Shown here piece after piece: positions 25,583 through 33,420 of a DNA stretch of 64,000 nucleotides. The notes beneath the pieces are model-generated. The model was not told the origin of the DNA, searched no databases, and saw only the letters and a list, made by a program, of their open reading frames with translations. A program made the position numbers and the translations under genes. The stretch covers positions 1 to 64,000 of the forward strand of contig JAGGAC010000007.1 in assembly GCA_017889635.1 (NCBI GenBank). The letters are read 5' to 3'. The DNA comes from Bacillota bacterium. Lineage in GTDB: Bacteria > Bacillota > Negativicutes > Sporomusales > CTSoil-080. The stretch's first letter is position 1; every line of letters begins with the position of its first letter.

Positions 25583-26887
25583 TTGACTTACGAACAATCG
25601 CTGGAATATCTGGCATCTCTTGGTAAGTTCGGGATGAATTTCGGTCTGGCGCGGATTGAAAAACTTTTAGCAATTATGCAGCATCCGGAGCGCCGTTATA
25701 AAATTGTTCATATTACCGGAACTAACGGCAAAGGTTCGACCACGTCAATGCTTACCGCCATTCTTAAAGCGGCGGGGATAAAAACCGCAATGTATACTTC
25801 ACCGCACTTAACTGACTATACCGAACGGATGGTGGTAAATAGTCAGCCTATTAGCCACGAGGCTTTTGGTGAGGTTGTCAGGTATACCAGTGATTTCGTG
25901 GCTCAAATGGTCGGAGAAGGATGGGAGCACCCAACCGAGTTTGAGGTGTTGACTGCCGCTGCTTTTTACTATTTTGCTATTGCGGGGGTAGAATACGCGA
26001 TAATCGAAGCCGGTTTGGGCGGTCTTTTGGACTCTACTAATGTTGTTCAGCCAGAAGTGGCGGTGATCACTAATGTAACGCTGGAGCATACTGATCGCTG
26101 CGGCGGGACGGTGGGAGAAATCGCTTACCATAAAGCGGGTATAATAAAACCTGGTGCACCGATAGTGACAGCAGCCTTGGGCGAGGCCTTGGAGGTAATA
26201 CGGGCTAAGGCCGAAGAGAAAAAATCCAGGCTGTATGTCGCCGGACAGAATTTTGCTGGAGAATTTTCTGGTATAGAGGGCAAGCGGCAAGTGGTGACAG
26301 TGACGGTGAACGGGCATAAACTTCGTCCATTTGCGATGAATTTGTTAGGACATCACCAGGTGGAAAATGCCGCTTTAGCCGTGATGGCGGCGCTGATATT
26401 GGCAGAAAACGAAGCAAGAATAACATCTGAAGCTATTGATTTGGGATTAAAAACGGCCTACTGGCCAGGGCGATTTGAGTTTGTTGATGGTGAGCCGCCA
26501 ATTGTTATTGATGGCGCGCATAATCCTGCGGGAGCAAAGGCGCTACGCTCGACCTTGGATGAATTTTTTCCAGGCCAAAAGGTAACGTTTGTTCTTGGTA
26601 TTCTTGCTGATAAAGACGTGGCGTCAATATGCGATGCTATGGTCCGACCGAGAGATCAAGTGATAACGGTGGAGCCATTGTCAGACCGGGCAGCCGACCC
26701 TAAGGCGGTGGCAGAAAAGGTAACGTCGAGCCATGTTGAAGTGGGGGCTACGATTGCAGACGGGATTAGGCGCGCTATTACTTTAGCAGGATCTCGAGGC
26801 TTGATCTGTATAGCTGGGTCGCTATATCTCGTTGGTACAGCTAGACAATTTATCTACAGTAGACAAAATTACTCTGTCGAGATATAA
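25583..26887 (+). CDS. folC: Dihydrofolate/folylpolyglutamate synthase
   Basis: The ORF opens at 25535, but SD AAGGGAGTG is 6 nt before an in-frame TTG at 25583, giving MTYEQSLEYLASLGKFGMNFGLARI, the usual FolC N-terminus, and 434 aa. Mur-ligase fold with P-loop HITGTNGKGSTTSML, LGGLLDSTN, and the C-terminal domain VIDGAHNPAGAKALR. It adds glutamate to (dihydro)folate, important for folate-dependent acetogenesis and C1 metabolism. The valS-folC order is conserved in Firmicutes. Confidence 0.95.
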   Translation: MTYEQSLEYLASLGKFGMNFGLARIEKLLAIMQHPERRYKIVHITGTNGKGSTTSMLTAILKAAGIKTAMYTSPHLTDYTERMVVNSQPISHEAFGEVVRYTSDFVAQMVGEGWEHPTEFEVLTAAAFYYFAIAGVEYAIIEAGLGGLLDSTNVVQPEVAVITNVTLEHTDRCGGTVGEIAYHKAGIIKPGAPIVTAALGEALEVIRAKAEEKKSRLYVAGQNFAGEFSGIEGKRQVVTVTVNGHKLRPFAMNLLGHHQVENAALAVMAALILAENEARITSEAIDLGLKTAYWPGRFEFVDGEPPIVIDGAHNPAGAKALRSTLDEFFPGQKVTFVLGILADKDVASICDAMVRPRDQVITVEPLSDRAADPKAVAEKVTSSHVEVGATIADGIRRAITLAGSRGLICIAGSLYLVGTARQFIYSRQNYSVEI

Positions 26888-26888
26888 T

Positions 26889-28160
26889 ATGGGTGATTCA
26901 CAAAAAAAATTATTGGGTGAAGCCGTGAATATTTCGTATCGGACAACAACCATTTCATATCGATTAGATTATCTGATCGAGCACTGCATTTTAGCGGTGG
27001 CCTTTTTTTTGCCTATGTCTCTTAATGTGGGGAGCGGCTTCTTGGCTCTCGGAACTTTGTTGTGGCTAGCAAAGATGGTTCGCAATCGCCACTTTGGTTT
27101 TCGTGCGACCCCCTTTGATTTGCCGGTAGCCGTCTTGGTAGTATTATCGGCGGCATCAGTCTTTATGTCACCTGATCGTAATTTTAGTTTCTATAATTAT
27201 TACAACCTAATGGGCCGGTATATTGTAATCTATTACCTAGTTATAAATAACATCCACTCAGCGGAGCAGGTTAAGCGCTTGTTGAGGACGGTTTTAGTAT
27301 CGGCCAGCTTAGTTGCTGTCTATGGTTTGTATCAATATTCGCATGGAATGGATATTTCGGCTGTTGGCTGGGTTGATGGAGATCAGTTTCCCAAACTTAA
27401 AATGCGGATGTTTTCGACCTTGGAAAACCCAAATCTACTAGCCGGTTTCCTAGTTATTATGATGTCTTTAGCTACAGGAATGGGGCTTTCAGCTTCCAGC
27501 CGGAAGATGAAAGTAATGCTTTTTACATTGGTAATTGTTTTTGGCATGTGTCTTGCCTTAACGTATTCTCGTGGAGCCTGGCTAAGCGTTTTGGCGGTTG
27601 TTGTTCTTTTGGGGATTTTGTATGATCGCAGAATTTTTTGGATTTTAGCGTTTATTCCGGTAATGCTATTAGTTGGGCATGACGTTTTTTTTGACAGACT
27701 TATGTCAATTGCCAATCCTACAGATACGTCATCGGCGTTAAGAATCGCGTTGTGGGAAAGCACAGTGGCGATGATTAAAGATCATCCATTTTTGGGTATT
27801 GGCTGGGGCGCTTACTGGCTGGTATATCCGGCTTATGATTTTTACGTTCAGGACCCTGGAACGACAATATTTCATGCTCATAATATGTTTCTACATATCC
27901 CAGCTGAGATCGGTATACCCGGGTCCCTGTTCTATTTCGGCCTAATGATCGGACATGCTTGGGCCGCGTTTCGGCTGACTAGGCACGATATTGATCGTCA
28001 AACAGCCGGGCTGATGTTTGGCATACTGGCATCTATAGTAAGTATTGTGGTTAGCGGATTTACTGATTATGTGCTGTTTAACATCCAACTATCGATGCTA
28101 TATTGGCTACTTAACGCAGTGGTGGTTCTTGTCTGGATTAATTATGGACGTTACCATTAA
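26889..28160 (+). CDS. O-antigen ligase/Wzy-like polytopic membrane protein
   Basis: About 423 aa from ATG 26889, one base after the folC stop (the ORF opens within folC; GTG 26925 is an alternative). Around 10-12 hydrophobic helices, with a periplasmic loop carrying the Wzy_C-type pattern: LTYSRGAWL, then SALRIALWESTVAMIKDHPFLGIGWGAY and a loop with HAHNMFLHIPAEIG. The family joins or polymerises polysaccharides on lipid carriers, for example LPS O-antigen ligation in diderm Negativicutes. No other polysaccharide gene is adjacent, so the acceptor is unknown. Confidence 0.82.
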   Translation: MGDSQKKLLGEAVNISYRTTTISYRLDYLIEHCILAVAFFLPMSLNVGSGFLALGTLLWLAKMVRNRHFGFRATPFDLPVAVLVVLSAASVFMSPDRNFSFYNYYNLMGRYIVIYYLVINNIHSAEQVKRLLRTVLVSASLVAVYGLYQYSHGMDISAVGWVDGDQFPKLKMRMFSTLENPNLLAGFLVIMMSLATGMGLSASSRKMKVMLFTLVIVFGMCLALTYSRGAWLSVLAVVVLLGILYDRRIFWILAFIPVMLLVGHDVFFDRLMSIANPTDTSSALRIALWESTVAMIKDHPFLGIGWGAYWLVYPAYDFYVQDPGTTIFHAHNMFLHIPAEIGIPGSLFYFGLMIGHAWAAFRLTRHDIDRQTAGLMFGILASIVSIVVSGFTDYVLFNIQLSMLYWLLNAVVVLVWINYGRYH

Positions 28161-28197
28161 ATGACAATATTCTGCGTGTTTTGGTCATATCTTTAAA

Positions 28198-28224
28198 TTG
28201 CTTATTGAATTTTTTTTGTATAAT
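28198..28224 (+). promoter_or_regulatory. Possible promoter of the hydrogenase regulatory genes
   Basis: A consensus TATAAT (28219-28224) with TTGCTT 15 nt upstream (28198-28203). Spacing is short, so activator help or a different -35 is possible. Confidence 0.4.
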
Positions 28225-28293
28225 ATAGAAGCATATAGTTTTGCTTGCTTCTAGTTGGGGAAAAAAAGCTAAAACAGCGTGCAAGTACGATGA

Positions 28294-28350
28294 TGAAGTT
28301 TCAACAGTCTGCGTTTGACTGGTGAAACTTCAAAGATATGTGAAGTTTTT
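28294..28350 (+). promoter_or_regulatory. Leader with two mutually exclusive hairpins, attenuator-like
   Basis: TGAAGTTTCA (28294-28303) can pair with TGAAACTTCA (28323-28332), enclosing CAGTC/GACTG. The same TGAAACTTC can instead pair with downstream GAAGTTTT (28342-28349), which runs into a short T-tract. The two folds exclude each other. The layout fits transcription attenuation, but the second stem is AT-rich and weak. Confidence 0.35.
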
Positions 28351-28387
28351 AACTAACTGGACGGATTGCCGCTTAAGGAGGATTAGC

Positions 28388-28756
28388 GTGAAACTGGTTG
28401 AAGTGCAAACTGTATTGCGGTCGGAAGTACTGTGCGGGTGGGAAAACTTGGACAGAGAGATTGTTACGGCTTGCGGCGCTGATTTAATGAGCGATGTATT
28501 GGTATATACTAAGGAAAGAACATTGTTGTTGACCGGGCTAACCAATATTCAGGTTGTTCGTACCGCAGAAGTCGGAGATTTGATGGGCATAATATTTGTT
28601 CGTGGCAAGCGTCCGGGGCCTGAAGTTATTGAGATGGCCAGGGTTAAGGGTATCCCGCTTATGCTGACAGAACTCTCAATGTTTGATGCCTGCGGTATAT
28701 TGCATCTAAAAGGAATCCGCGGCTGTTCGGAACGGGTGACCAGATGTGAACTCTAG
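28388..28756 (+). CDS. DRTGG-domain protein
   Basis: 122 aa from GTG 28388 (strong SD AAGGAGGATTAGC; the ORF opens at 28322). A DRTGG-like fold throughout: LREVLC-type start SEVLCGWENLDREIVTACGADLMSDVL, a central TNIQVVRTAEVGDLMGIIFVRGKRPGPEVIEMA, then GIPLMLTELSMFDACGIL. The domain is known from phosphotransacetylase and CBS proteins, probably ligand-binding. It is the first gene of the hydrogenase cluster and overlaps the next gene. A paralogue lies at 30842. Confidence 0.75.
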   Translation: MKLVEVQTVLRSEVLCGWENLDREIVTACGADLMSDVLVYTKERTLLLTGLTNIQVVRTAEVGDLMGIIFVRGKRPGPEVIEMARVKGIPLMLTELSMFDACGILHLKGIRGCSERVTRCEL

Positions 28757-29177
28757 GCAGGCGATTACTACGGAATTTAAACTTAAGGCTGGGGATTTTG
28801 GGGCCGCCGGCGAGGCGTCAAGTCAGATTAAACGAATATTGCAGCAGATCGGAGTTAAGGCTGAGATTGCCAGACGAATTGCAATAAGTGCCTATGAAGC
28901 TGAAATGAATGTTATTATTCATTCGATGGGCGGGATCATGCGGATTGAGATTCTTCCCGACCGTACCGATATTTTTGTGGAAGATGATGGACCGGGTATT
29001 GCTGATGTCAATTTGGCAATGCAGGAGGGTTATTCTACAGCTCCTGATCATATCCGGGATATGGGGTTCGGAGCAGGCATGGGGTTGCCTAATATGGCCC
29101 GGTGTTCGGATGAATTTGAGATTAGTTCTGAGGTCGGGGTTGGTACCAAGATTCATATGGTAATACGTTATAAATGA
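28746..29177 (+). CDS. HATPase_c serine/threonine-kinase-like protein (RsbW/SpoIIAB type)
   Basis: 143 aa starting at GTG 28746, overlapping the DRTGG gene by 11 nt. GHKL ATPase fold: N box YEAEMNVIIHS, G1 box VEDDGPGIAD, G2 box GFGAGMGLPNMARCSDEFEI. It resembles anti-sigma-factor kinases. No sigma factor or anti-anti-sigma gene is adjacent; with DRTGG, PHP and a sensory-type hydrogenase it probably belongs to a redox- or H2-responsive signalling set. Target unknown. Confidence 0.78.
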   Translation: MNSRQAITTEFKLKAGDFGAAGEASSQIKRILQQIGVKAEIARRIAISAYEAEMNVIIHSMGGIMRIEILPDRTDIFVEDDGPGIADVNLAMQEGYSTAPDHIRDMGFGAGMGLPNMARCSDEFEISSEVGVGTKIHMVIRYK

Positions 29178-29495
29178 TAAAATATCGATAAATCAGCCGA
29201 AATCAAGTAGAATTTAAGTAATAGGCGATTACTATTATCCTATCTAGATTATCTATTTTACTTGTTTGAGTTTTCAGACTAATATTGATAGTGATAATAT
29301 TCACAGTACAATATAAGTGAATATTGCGTTCGGAGGGGGTTATTGCCCCCGCCTAACGCTTAGAACGAACTTAGTTCGAGTGTTATAGCCTTGTTGATCT
29401 CGACCTAAGAGGACGGAGTCTTACAAGGCTGTTAACGAGATAAAAGAATGTACTGTATGCAGCGTTTGTAATACGTAAGCGTTAAGTGTGGTGAT
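29178..29495 (+). other. 318-nt gap between HATPase gene and sensory-type hydrogenase
   Basis: The first ~130 nt are AT-rich with no clear promoter pair. The rest is repeat copy B (29311-29444), then ~50 nt with an SD-like GTGTGGTGAT before the next start. No ORF with coding character was seen. Confidence 0.6.
29311..29444 (+). repeat. Dispersed palindromic repeat, copy B
   Basis: The longest copy. It has the same ends as copy A (ATATAAGTGA... and ...CGAGATAAA) plus an extra ~35 nt (AGCCTTGTTGATCTCGACCTAAGAGGACGGAGTCTT). Pairings GGGGG/CCCCC, CGAACTTAGTTCG and AGCCTTGT/ACAAGGCT give three hairpins. It lies 51 nt upstream of the sensory hydrogenase gene. Confidence 0.75.
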
Positions 29496-30845
29496 ATGAT
29501 GCCAAAGTATTTTCATTCGGTTCGACTGGCACCTGATAGGTGCAAAGGATGTGTGAATTGTATAAAACGATGTCCTACTGAGGCTATTCGTATCCGGAGC
29601 GGCAAGGCAAGAATTATGGAGTCGCGCTGCATAGATTGTGGCGAGTGTATCCGGCGTTGTACTAATCGTGCTAAAACGGCGGTAACTGATAGTATTAGTG
29701 ATCTTAATAAATATAAATATAATGTTGCATTGCCAGCACCATCACTTTACGCCCAATTTAGTCCCGATATTGAGGTCAAGACAATACTGTGTGCTCTTCT
29801 TAGCATTGGTTTTGACGCGGTGTATGAAGTGGCTCAGGGCGCAGAATTTGTTTCTGCGGCTGTCAGGGAGTATATTGAAGGGGGCGAATTTAAGCGCCCG
29901 GCCATTTCTTCGGCTTGTCCGGCGGTGGTTAAGTTGATACAGGTTAAATTTCCTGAACTCATTGATCACTTGATTCCGCTGGATGCTCCGGTGGAAGTTG
30001 CAGCAAGAATGGCTCGTGCGTCTTGTTGCCAGGAGATTAACTTAATGCAGGAAGAAATCGGTATTTGGTTTATTACACCTTGTGCGGCTAAGATGACGGC
30101 GGTAAGACAACCTCTTGGAGCTGAAAAGTCCGATGTCACCGGAACTATTGCTATGGCGCAGATTTACGGCAGCCTTTTAAAGGCAATCGCGACTTGCCAG
30201 ATAGAAGAAGATTATAGCAAAGCTACGGTCGACGGGCTTGGATGGGCGTTAGCCGGTGGTGAAACAAATGCTGTGCGAGTTCAAAAAGCTTTGGTTGTGC
30301 ATGAAATTCACAGCGTAACTGAGGTGCTTGAGCAGGTTGCGCTCGGTAAATTGAATGATGTAGACTATATCGAAGCGTTAGCCTGCGCTGGCGGATGTAT
30401 CGGCGGACCCCTTGCAGTCGAAAATCGGTTTGTAGCAGAACACAATATGCGGCGGCGTCTGGAAAAACTGCAAGCAGAAGAGAGCGGTGCAACAGTGCGA
30501 GTACCGGTCGCGTCTCCAGAAATAACGGTGAATGAGCGTCGTACCTTCGAACCAAGGCCAAGTTTAAGGCTTGATGAAGATATTGTTAAGGCCATGAATA
30601 AACTCGAGCTAATGCAGGCAACTCTTTTAAAGCTGCCAGGACTTGATTGCGGTTCCTGTGGGTCACCGAATTGCCAGGCTCTGGCTGAGGATATTGTCCA
30701 AGGAGTCGCGAGAGAAGCTGATTGTGTCTTTAAATTACGGGAACGGGTTCGTGATCTAGCAAAAGAAATGGTTGATCTTTCAGAGAAGTTGCCGCCGTCG
30801 ATGGAACAAAATGACCAGGGCCGTGAAGGAGGGGATGGGATATGA
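29496..30845 (+). CDS. [FeFe]-hydrogenase-like protein, probable sensory type
   Basis: 449 aa. N-terminal 2x[4Fe-4S] domain (CKGCVNCIKRCP; CIDCGECIRRC), an iron-hydrogenase large-subunit domain (residues ~75-335), and a C-terminal Fe-S domain (DCGSCGSPNCQALAEDIVQG...C). H-cluster motifs are altered: L1 is SSACPAVVKL rather than TSCCPxW, L2 is TPCAAKMTA rather than PCxxKKxE, and L3 is ACAGGCIGGPL without the usual GGQP. All four cluster-ligating Cys are kept. Such variants form the sensory hydrogenase groups often encoded beside HydABC. I infer H2 or redox sensing, not bulk catalysis. Its stop overlaps the next ATG (ATGA). Confidence 0.82.
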   Translation: MMPKYFHSVRLAPDRCKGCVNCIKRCPTEAIRIRSGKARIMESRCIDCGECIRRCTNRAKTAVTDSISDLNKYKYNVALPAPSLYAQFSPDIEVKTILCALLSIGFDAVYEVAQGAEFVSAAVREYIEGGEFKRPAISSACPAVVKLIQVKFPELIDHLIPLDAPVEVAARMARASCCQEINLMQEEIGIWFITPCAAKMTAVRQPLGAEKSDVTGTIAMAQIYGSLLKAIATCQIEEDYSKATVDGLGWALAGGETNAVRVQKALVVHEIHSVTEVLEQVALGKLNDVDYIEALACAGGCIGGPLAVENRFVAEHNMRRRLEKLQAEESGATVRVPVASPEITVNERRTFEPRPSLRLDEDIVKAMNKLELMQATLLKLPGLDCGSCGSPNCQALAEDIVQGVAREADCVFKLRERVRDLAKEMVDLSEKLPPSMEQNDQGREGGDGI

Positions 30846-31183
30846 CGGTAGAAGAAGTGGTTGCTATTTTGCCACTCAATGTAGTTGCCGGAGCTAGCTG
30901 CATGGATAAGTCGATTAAGAGCGGTTATACATCAGATTTATTAAGTAATGTGATGGGGTTTGCTGCGGCGGATAGTATATGGATTACTATGCAGGGACAT
31001 CAAAATATAGTGGCCGTAGCGTTACTCGCAGGTTTGGCTGCTGTAATTGTCGCCGGAGGTGCAAAACTTGAATCAGATACTATAGAGAAGGCTAGCACTG
31101 AAGGCATTGTTCTTTTAACTACCGAGTTGTCATCCTTTGAGGTGGCGGGCAGGTTGTATGAACTTGGCGTCAGGGGGGCCTAA
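30842..31183 (+). CDS. DRTGG-domain protein, second copy
   Basis: 113 aa, starting in an ATGA overlap with the sensory hydrogenase. DRTGG-like features: LNVVAGASCMDKSIKSGYTSDLLSNVMGFAAADSIWIT, NIVAVALLAGLAAVIVAGG and GIVLLTTELSSFEVAGRLYELG. Related to the protein at 28388 but divergent. The following PHP gene starts in its stop codon (TAATG), so these three are translationally coupled. Confidence 0.75.
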   Translation: MTVEEVVAILPLNVVAGASCMDKSIKSGYTSDLLSNVMGFAAADSIWITMQGHQNIVAVALLAGLAAVIVAGGAKLESDTIEKASTEGIVLLTTELSSFEVAGRLYELGVRGA

Positions 31184-31926
31184 TGCGGCGGCGCTTTGTA
31201 ACTGACCTCCATGTTCATTCTGTTTTATCGCCCTGTGCCGCGGTGGAGATGACACCGCGCAACATTATTTGGCATGCTGCGAAATACGAAATCGACATTA
31301 TTGCTATTGCTGATCATAACGCAGGTGCTAATGTCCGTGCTGCTCTCGATGCAGCACAAGGGACGGCGATTACCGTTGTGCCGGCGATGGAAGTGGAAAC
31401 AAAGGAAGAAGTCCACTTACTAGCGTTGTTTGGGCAATTAGAAGAACTTTTGATTTGGGAGAAAATCGTAAGAGCACATTTGCCTGAGAAACTAAACGAT
31501 ACCGATAAATTTGGCGTTCAGTTTGTGGTTGACGCCGAGGATAATCTGGTAAAAGTTGAAGATAGATTGCTATTAACTTCTATTTCCCTAGGCGTTGAAG
31601 AGGTTGCCGAACAGGTTGCAAGGCTTGGAGGAATTTGTATAGCCAGCCATGCAGACCGGCCGAGTTACAGTATCGTATCGCAACTAGGTTTTATTCCTCC
31701 GGATATTAAACTCGCTGCACTTGAGGTTTCTGGTCGCTTAGGGCGTGAGCAAACGCTGCAGAAGTTTCCGGTTTTAGAAAATTGGCCGCTTATTGTATCT
31801 TCGGATGCACATTCTATAGATAGATTAGTTAATAGCCCTAAAACAGCATTTTGGTTGGAAGAACCGACCTTTGTCCAGCTTCGGCAGGCATTGAAGGATG
31901 GTACCATTAGCTGGATCAAAGCATGA
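31183..31926 (+). CDS. PHP-domain phosphoesterase
   Basis: 247 aa. The metal-binding PHP motifs are visible: DLHVHSVLSPC (HxH), AIADHN, the Glu in VPAMEVETKEEVHLLALF, ASHADRPSYS, and SSDAHSID. PHP enzymes hydrolyse phosphate esters using two or three metals; close relatives include nucleoside 3',5'-bisphosphate and small-molecule phosphatases. Proteins of this type recur next to sensory hydrogenase and DRTGG genes in Clostridia-like genomes, so a signalling nucleotide is a possible substrate (inference). Confidence 0.85.
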   Translation: MRRRFVTDLHVHSVLSPCAAVEMTPRNIIWHAAKYEIDIIAIADHNAGANVRAALDAAQGTAITVVPAMEVETKEEVHLLALFGQLEELLIWEKIVRAHLPEKLNDTDKFGVQFVVDAEDNLVKVEDRLLLTSISLGVEEVAEQVARLGGICIASHADRPSYSIVSQLGFIPPDIKLAALEVSGRLGREQTLQKFPVLENWPLIVSSDAHSIDRLVNSPKTAFWLEEPTFVQLRQALKDGTISWIKA

Positions 31927-31977
31927 CTGATAAAATGTCTAAAATTATGATAAAAGCATTTCTATAAGGAGGATATG

Positions 31978-32475
31978 ATGAGTAAGGATCAAACTAATCA
32001 ATGTTGCTGTGGAGGTAATAACGAGCAATTTGCCAAGCTTGATGAAGTGCTGGTTAAGTATGAAGGTGTGAAAGGAGCGCTAATACCTGTACTGCAGGAG
32101 GCGCAGAATGTCTACGGCTACTTGTCTAAGGATATTATTACCAGAATTGGAGAAAAACTAGGTATTGCCACTAGTCAGATTTATGGTGTGGCTACTTTTT
32201 ACTCGCAATTTCATCTAAAACCGCGTGGGCGTAATATTATCAGGGTATGCCAGGGGACGGCATGCCATGTAAGAGGTGCTAAAGCCATATTGCAGGCATT
32301 GGAAGATAACTTGAAGATTTCTGCTGGAAGCACCACCCCAGATCTCAAGTTTACCTTGGAAACAGTGGCTTGCATCGGGGCATGCGGGCTGGCTCCGGTG
32401 CTAATGATTAACGATGATACTCATGGTCGACTGACGCCTGAAGCGATTCCCGGGATATTGGCCAAATACGCATAG
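31978..32475 (+). CDS. hydC: NADH-dependent/bifurcating [FeFe]-hydrogenase HydC subunit (NuoE-like)
   Basis: 165 aa; the second of two adjacent ATGs is preferred because AAGGAGG lies 5 nt before it. Thioredoxin-like [2Fe-2S] ferredoxin with ligands in CQGTACHVRGA and CIGACGLAPV, after the helical NuoE N-domain (LIPVLQEAQNVYGYLS). In the HydABC complex it sits next to HydB. A short Cys-rich N-terminus (QCCCGG) is unusual and could bind another metal. Confidence 0.92.
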   Translation: MSKDQTNQCCCGGNNEQFAKLDEVLVKYEGVKGALIPVLQEAQNVYGYLSKDIITRIGEKLGIATSQIYGVATFYSQFHLKPRGRNIIRVCQGTACHVRGAKAILQALEDNLKISAGSTTPDLKFTLETVACIGACGLAPVLMINDDTHGRLTPEAIPGILAKYA

Positions 32476-32479
32476 CATT

Positions 32480-33043
32480 ATGCGTGAACTGGCTTTACAT
32501 ATTTTGGATTTAGTGCAAAATTCAATTGAAGCAGGAGCAAAGCGTGTATTGTTGGAGATTGTCGAAGATATGTCGACAGACACTTTGCTTATCCGGGTTA
32601 GTGACAATGGTAAGGGAATGGATGCAGAGACAAAGAAAAAAGTCGTTGATCCCTTTGTCACCAGCCGGACGACGCGCCGAGTGGGACTCGGACTGCCGCT
32701 CATCGATATGTCAACCAAGCAGTGTGACGGCTATCTAAAGATTGAATCTGAATTAGGTAAGGGCACTGTCATTGAAGCAGCTTATCGCCACAGCCATTTA
32801 GATCGACCGCCGCTTGGCAATATGCTTGAGACGCTAAAAACGTTGATTATTGCTAATCCAGAGCTAGATTTTAACTATCGCCATATGGTAAATGGCGAGG
32901 TATTTATATTATCCACCTGTGAGCTTTCGGACATATTGGCGGGAGTTCCGTTTAGTCATCCGGATGTTATTGTGTGGCTTCAAGCCTTTTTGTCAGAGAG
33001 CTTAAATAACTTGTATGGAGGTGCAAAAGATGAAAACCATTGA
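32480..33043 (+). CDS. HATPase_c domain protein in the hyd operon
   Basis: 187 aa. GHKL ATPase fold: N box LHILDLVQNSIEAGAKRV, G1 box VSDNGKGMD, and G2 box RRVGLGLPLIDMS. No phospho-acceptor domain. The C-terminal ~70 residues (NPELDFNYRHMVNGEVFILSTCELSDIL) are an extra domain. Genes of this type are commonly inserted between hydC and hydB in Firmicutes and are thought to be regulatory. It overlaps the next gene's start by 14 nt. Confidence 0.82.
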   Translation: MRELALHILDLVQNSIEAGAKRVLLEIVEDMSTDTLLIRVSDNGKGMDAETKKKVVDPFVTSRTTRRVGLGLPLIDMSTKQCDGYLKIESELGKGTVIEAAYRHSHLDRPPLGNMLETLKTLIIANPELDFNYRHMVNGEVFILSTCELSDILAGVPFSHPDVIVWLQAFLSESLNNLYGGAKDENH

Positions 33044-33395
33044 GGATTTAAAACGTATGCGGGAACAATTTCAGGCTGAAAACAGCCTTCGGCAAGCTGG
33101 TGGAATTCAGGTCATTGTGGGAATGGGGACCTGCGGAATTGCCGCCGGGGCGCGTGAAGTCATGACCTCCATTCTTGATGAAATTGCCAAACGCAAACTG
33201 CAAAATGTTATAGTGCGTCAAACCGGTTGCATCGGTATGTGTGAACAAGAGGTGCTTGTCGACGTCGTACGTCCTGGTGAACCGCGCATTACATATGGTA
33301 AAGTTACTGCCGACGATGTGTCCCAAATAATCGGTGAACATGTGGTCAACGGGCGTATTGTTGAGAAATTAGTTGTCGGGAAAATTACTGACTAA
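33030..33395 (+). CDS. Thioredoxin-like [2Fe-2S] ferredoxin of the hyd operon
   Basis: 121 aa from ATG 33030 (SD GGAGGTG). NuoE-like C-terminal fold with ligands in GMGTCGIAAGAREV and QTGCIGMCEQEVLVDV. It resembles the N-terminal ~100 residues of HydB, the next gene. It probably acts as an additional electron carrier for HydABC; whether it is a stable subunit cannot be told. Confidence 0.85.
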   Translation: MKTIEDLKRMREQFQAENSLRQAGGIQVIVGMGTCGIAAGAREVMTSILDEIAKRKLQNVIVRQTGCIGMCEQEVLVDVVRPGEPRITYGKVTADDVSQIIGEHVVNGRIVEKLVVGKITD

Positions 33396-33420
33396 CCGAG
33401 TAAGCGATAGGAGGTAAAAA

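Noticed and set aside
25808-26317. 169-aa minus-strand ORF within folC
   Set aside because: Antisense to folC, no recognisable domain or SD.
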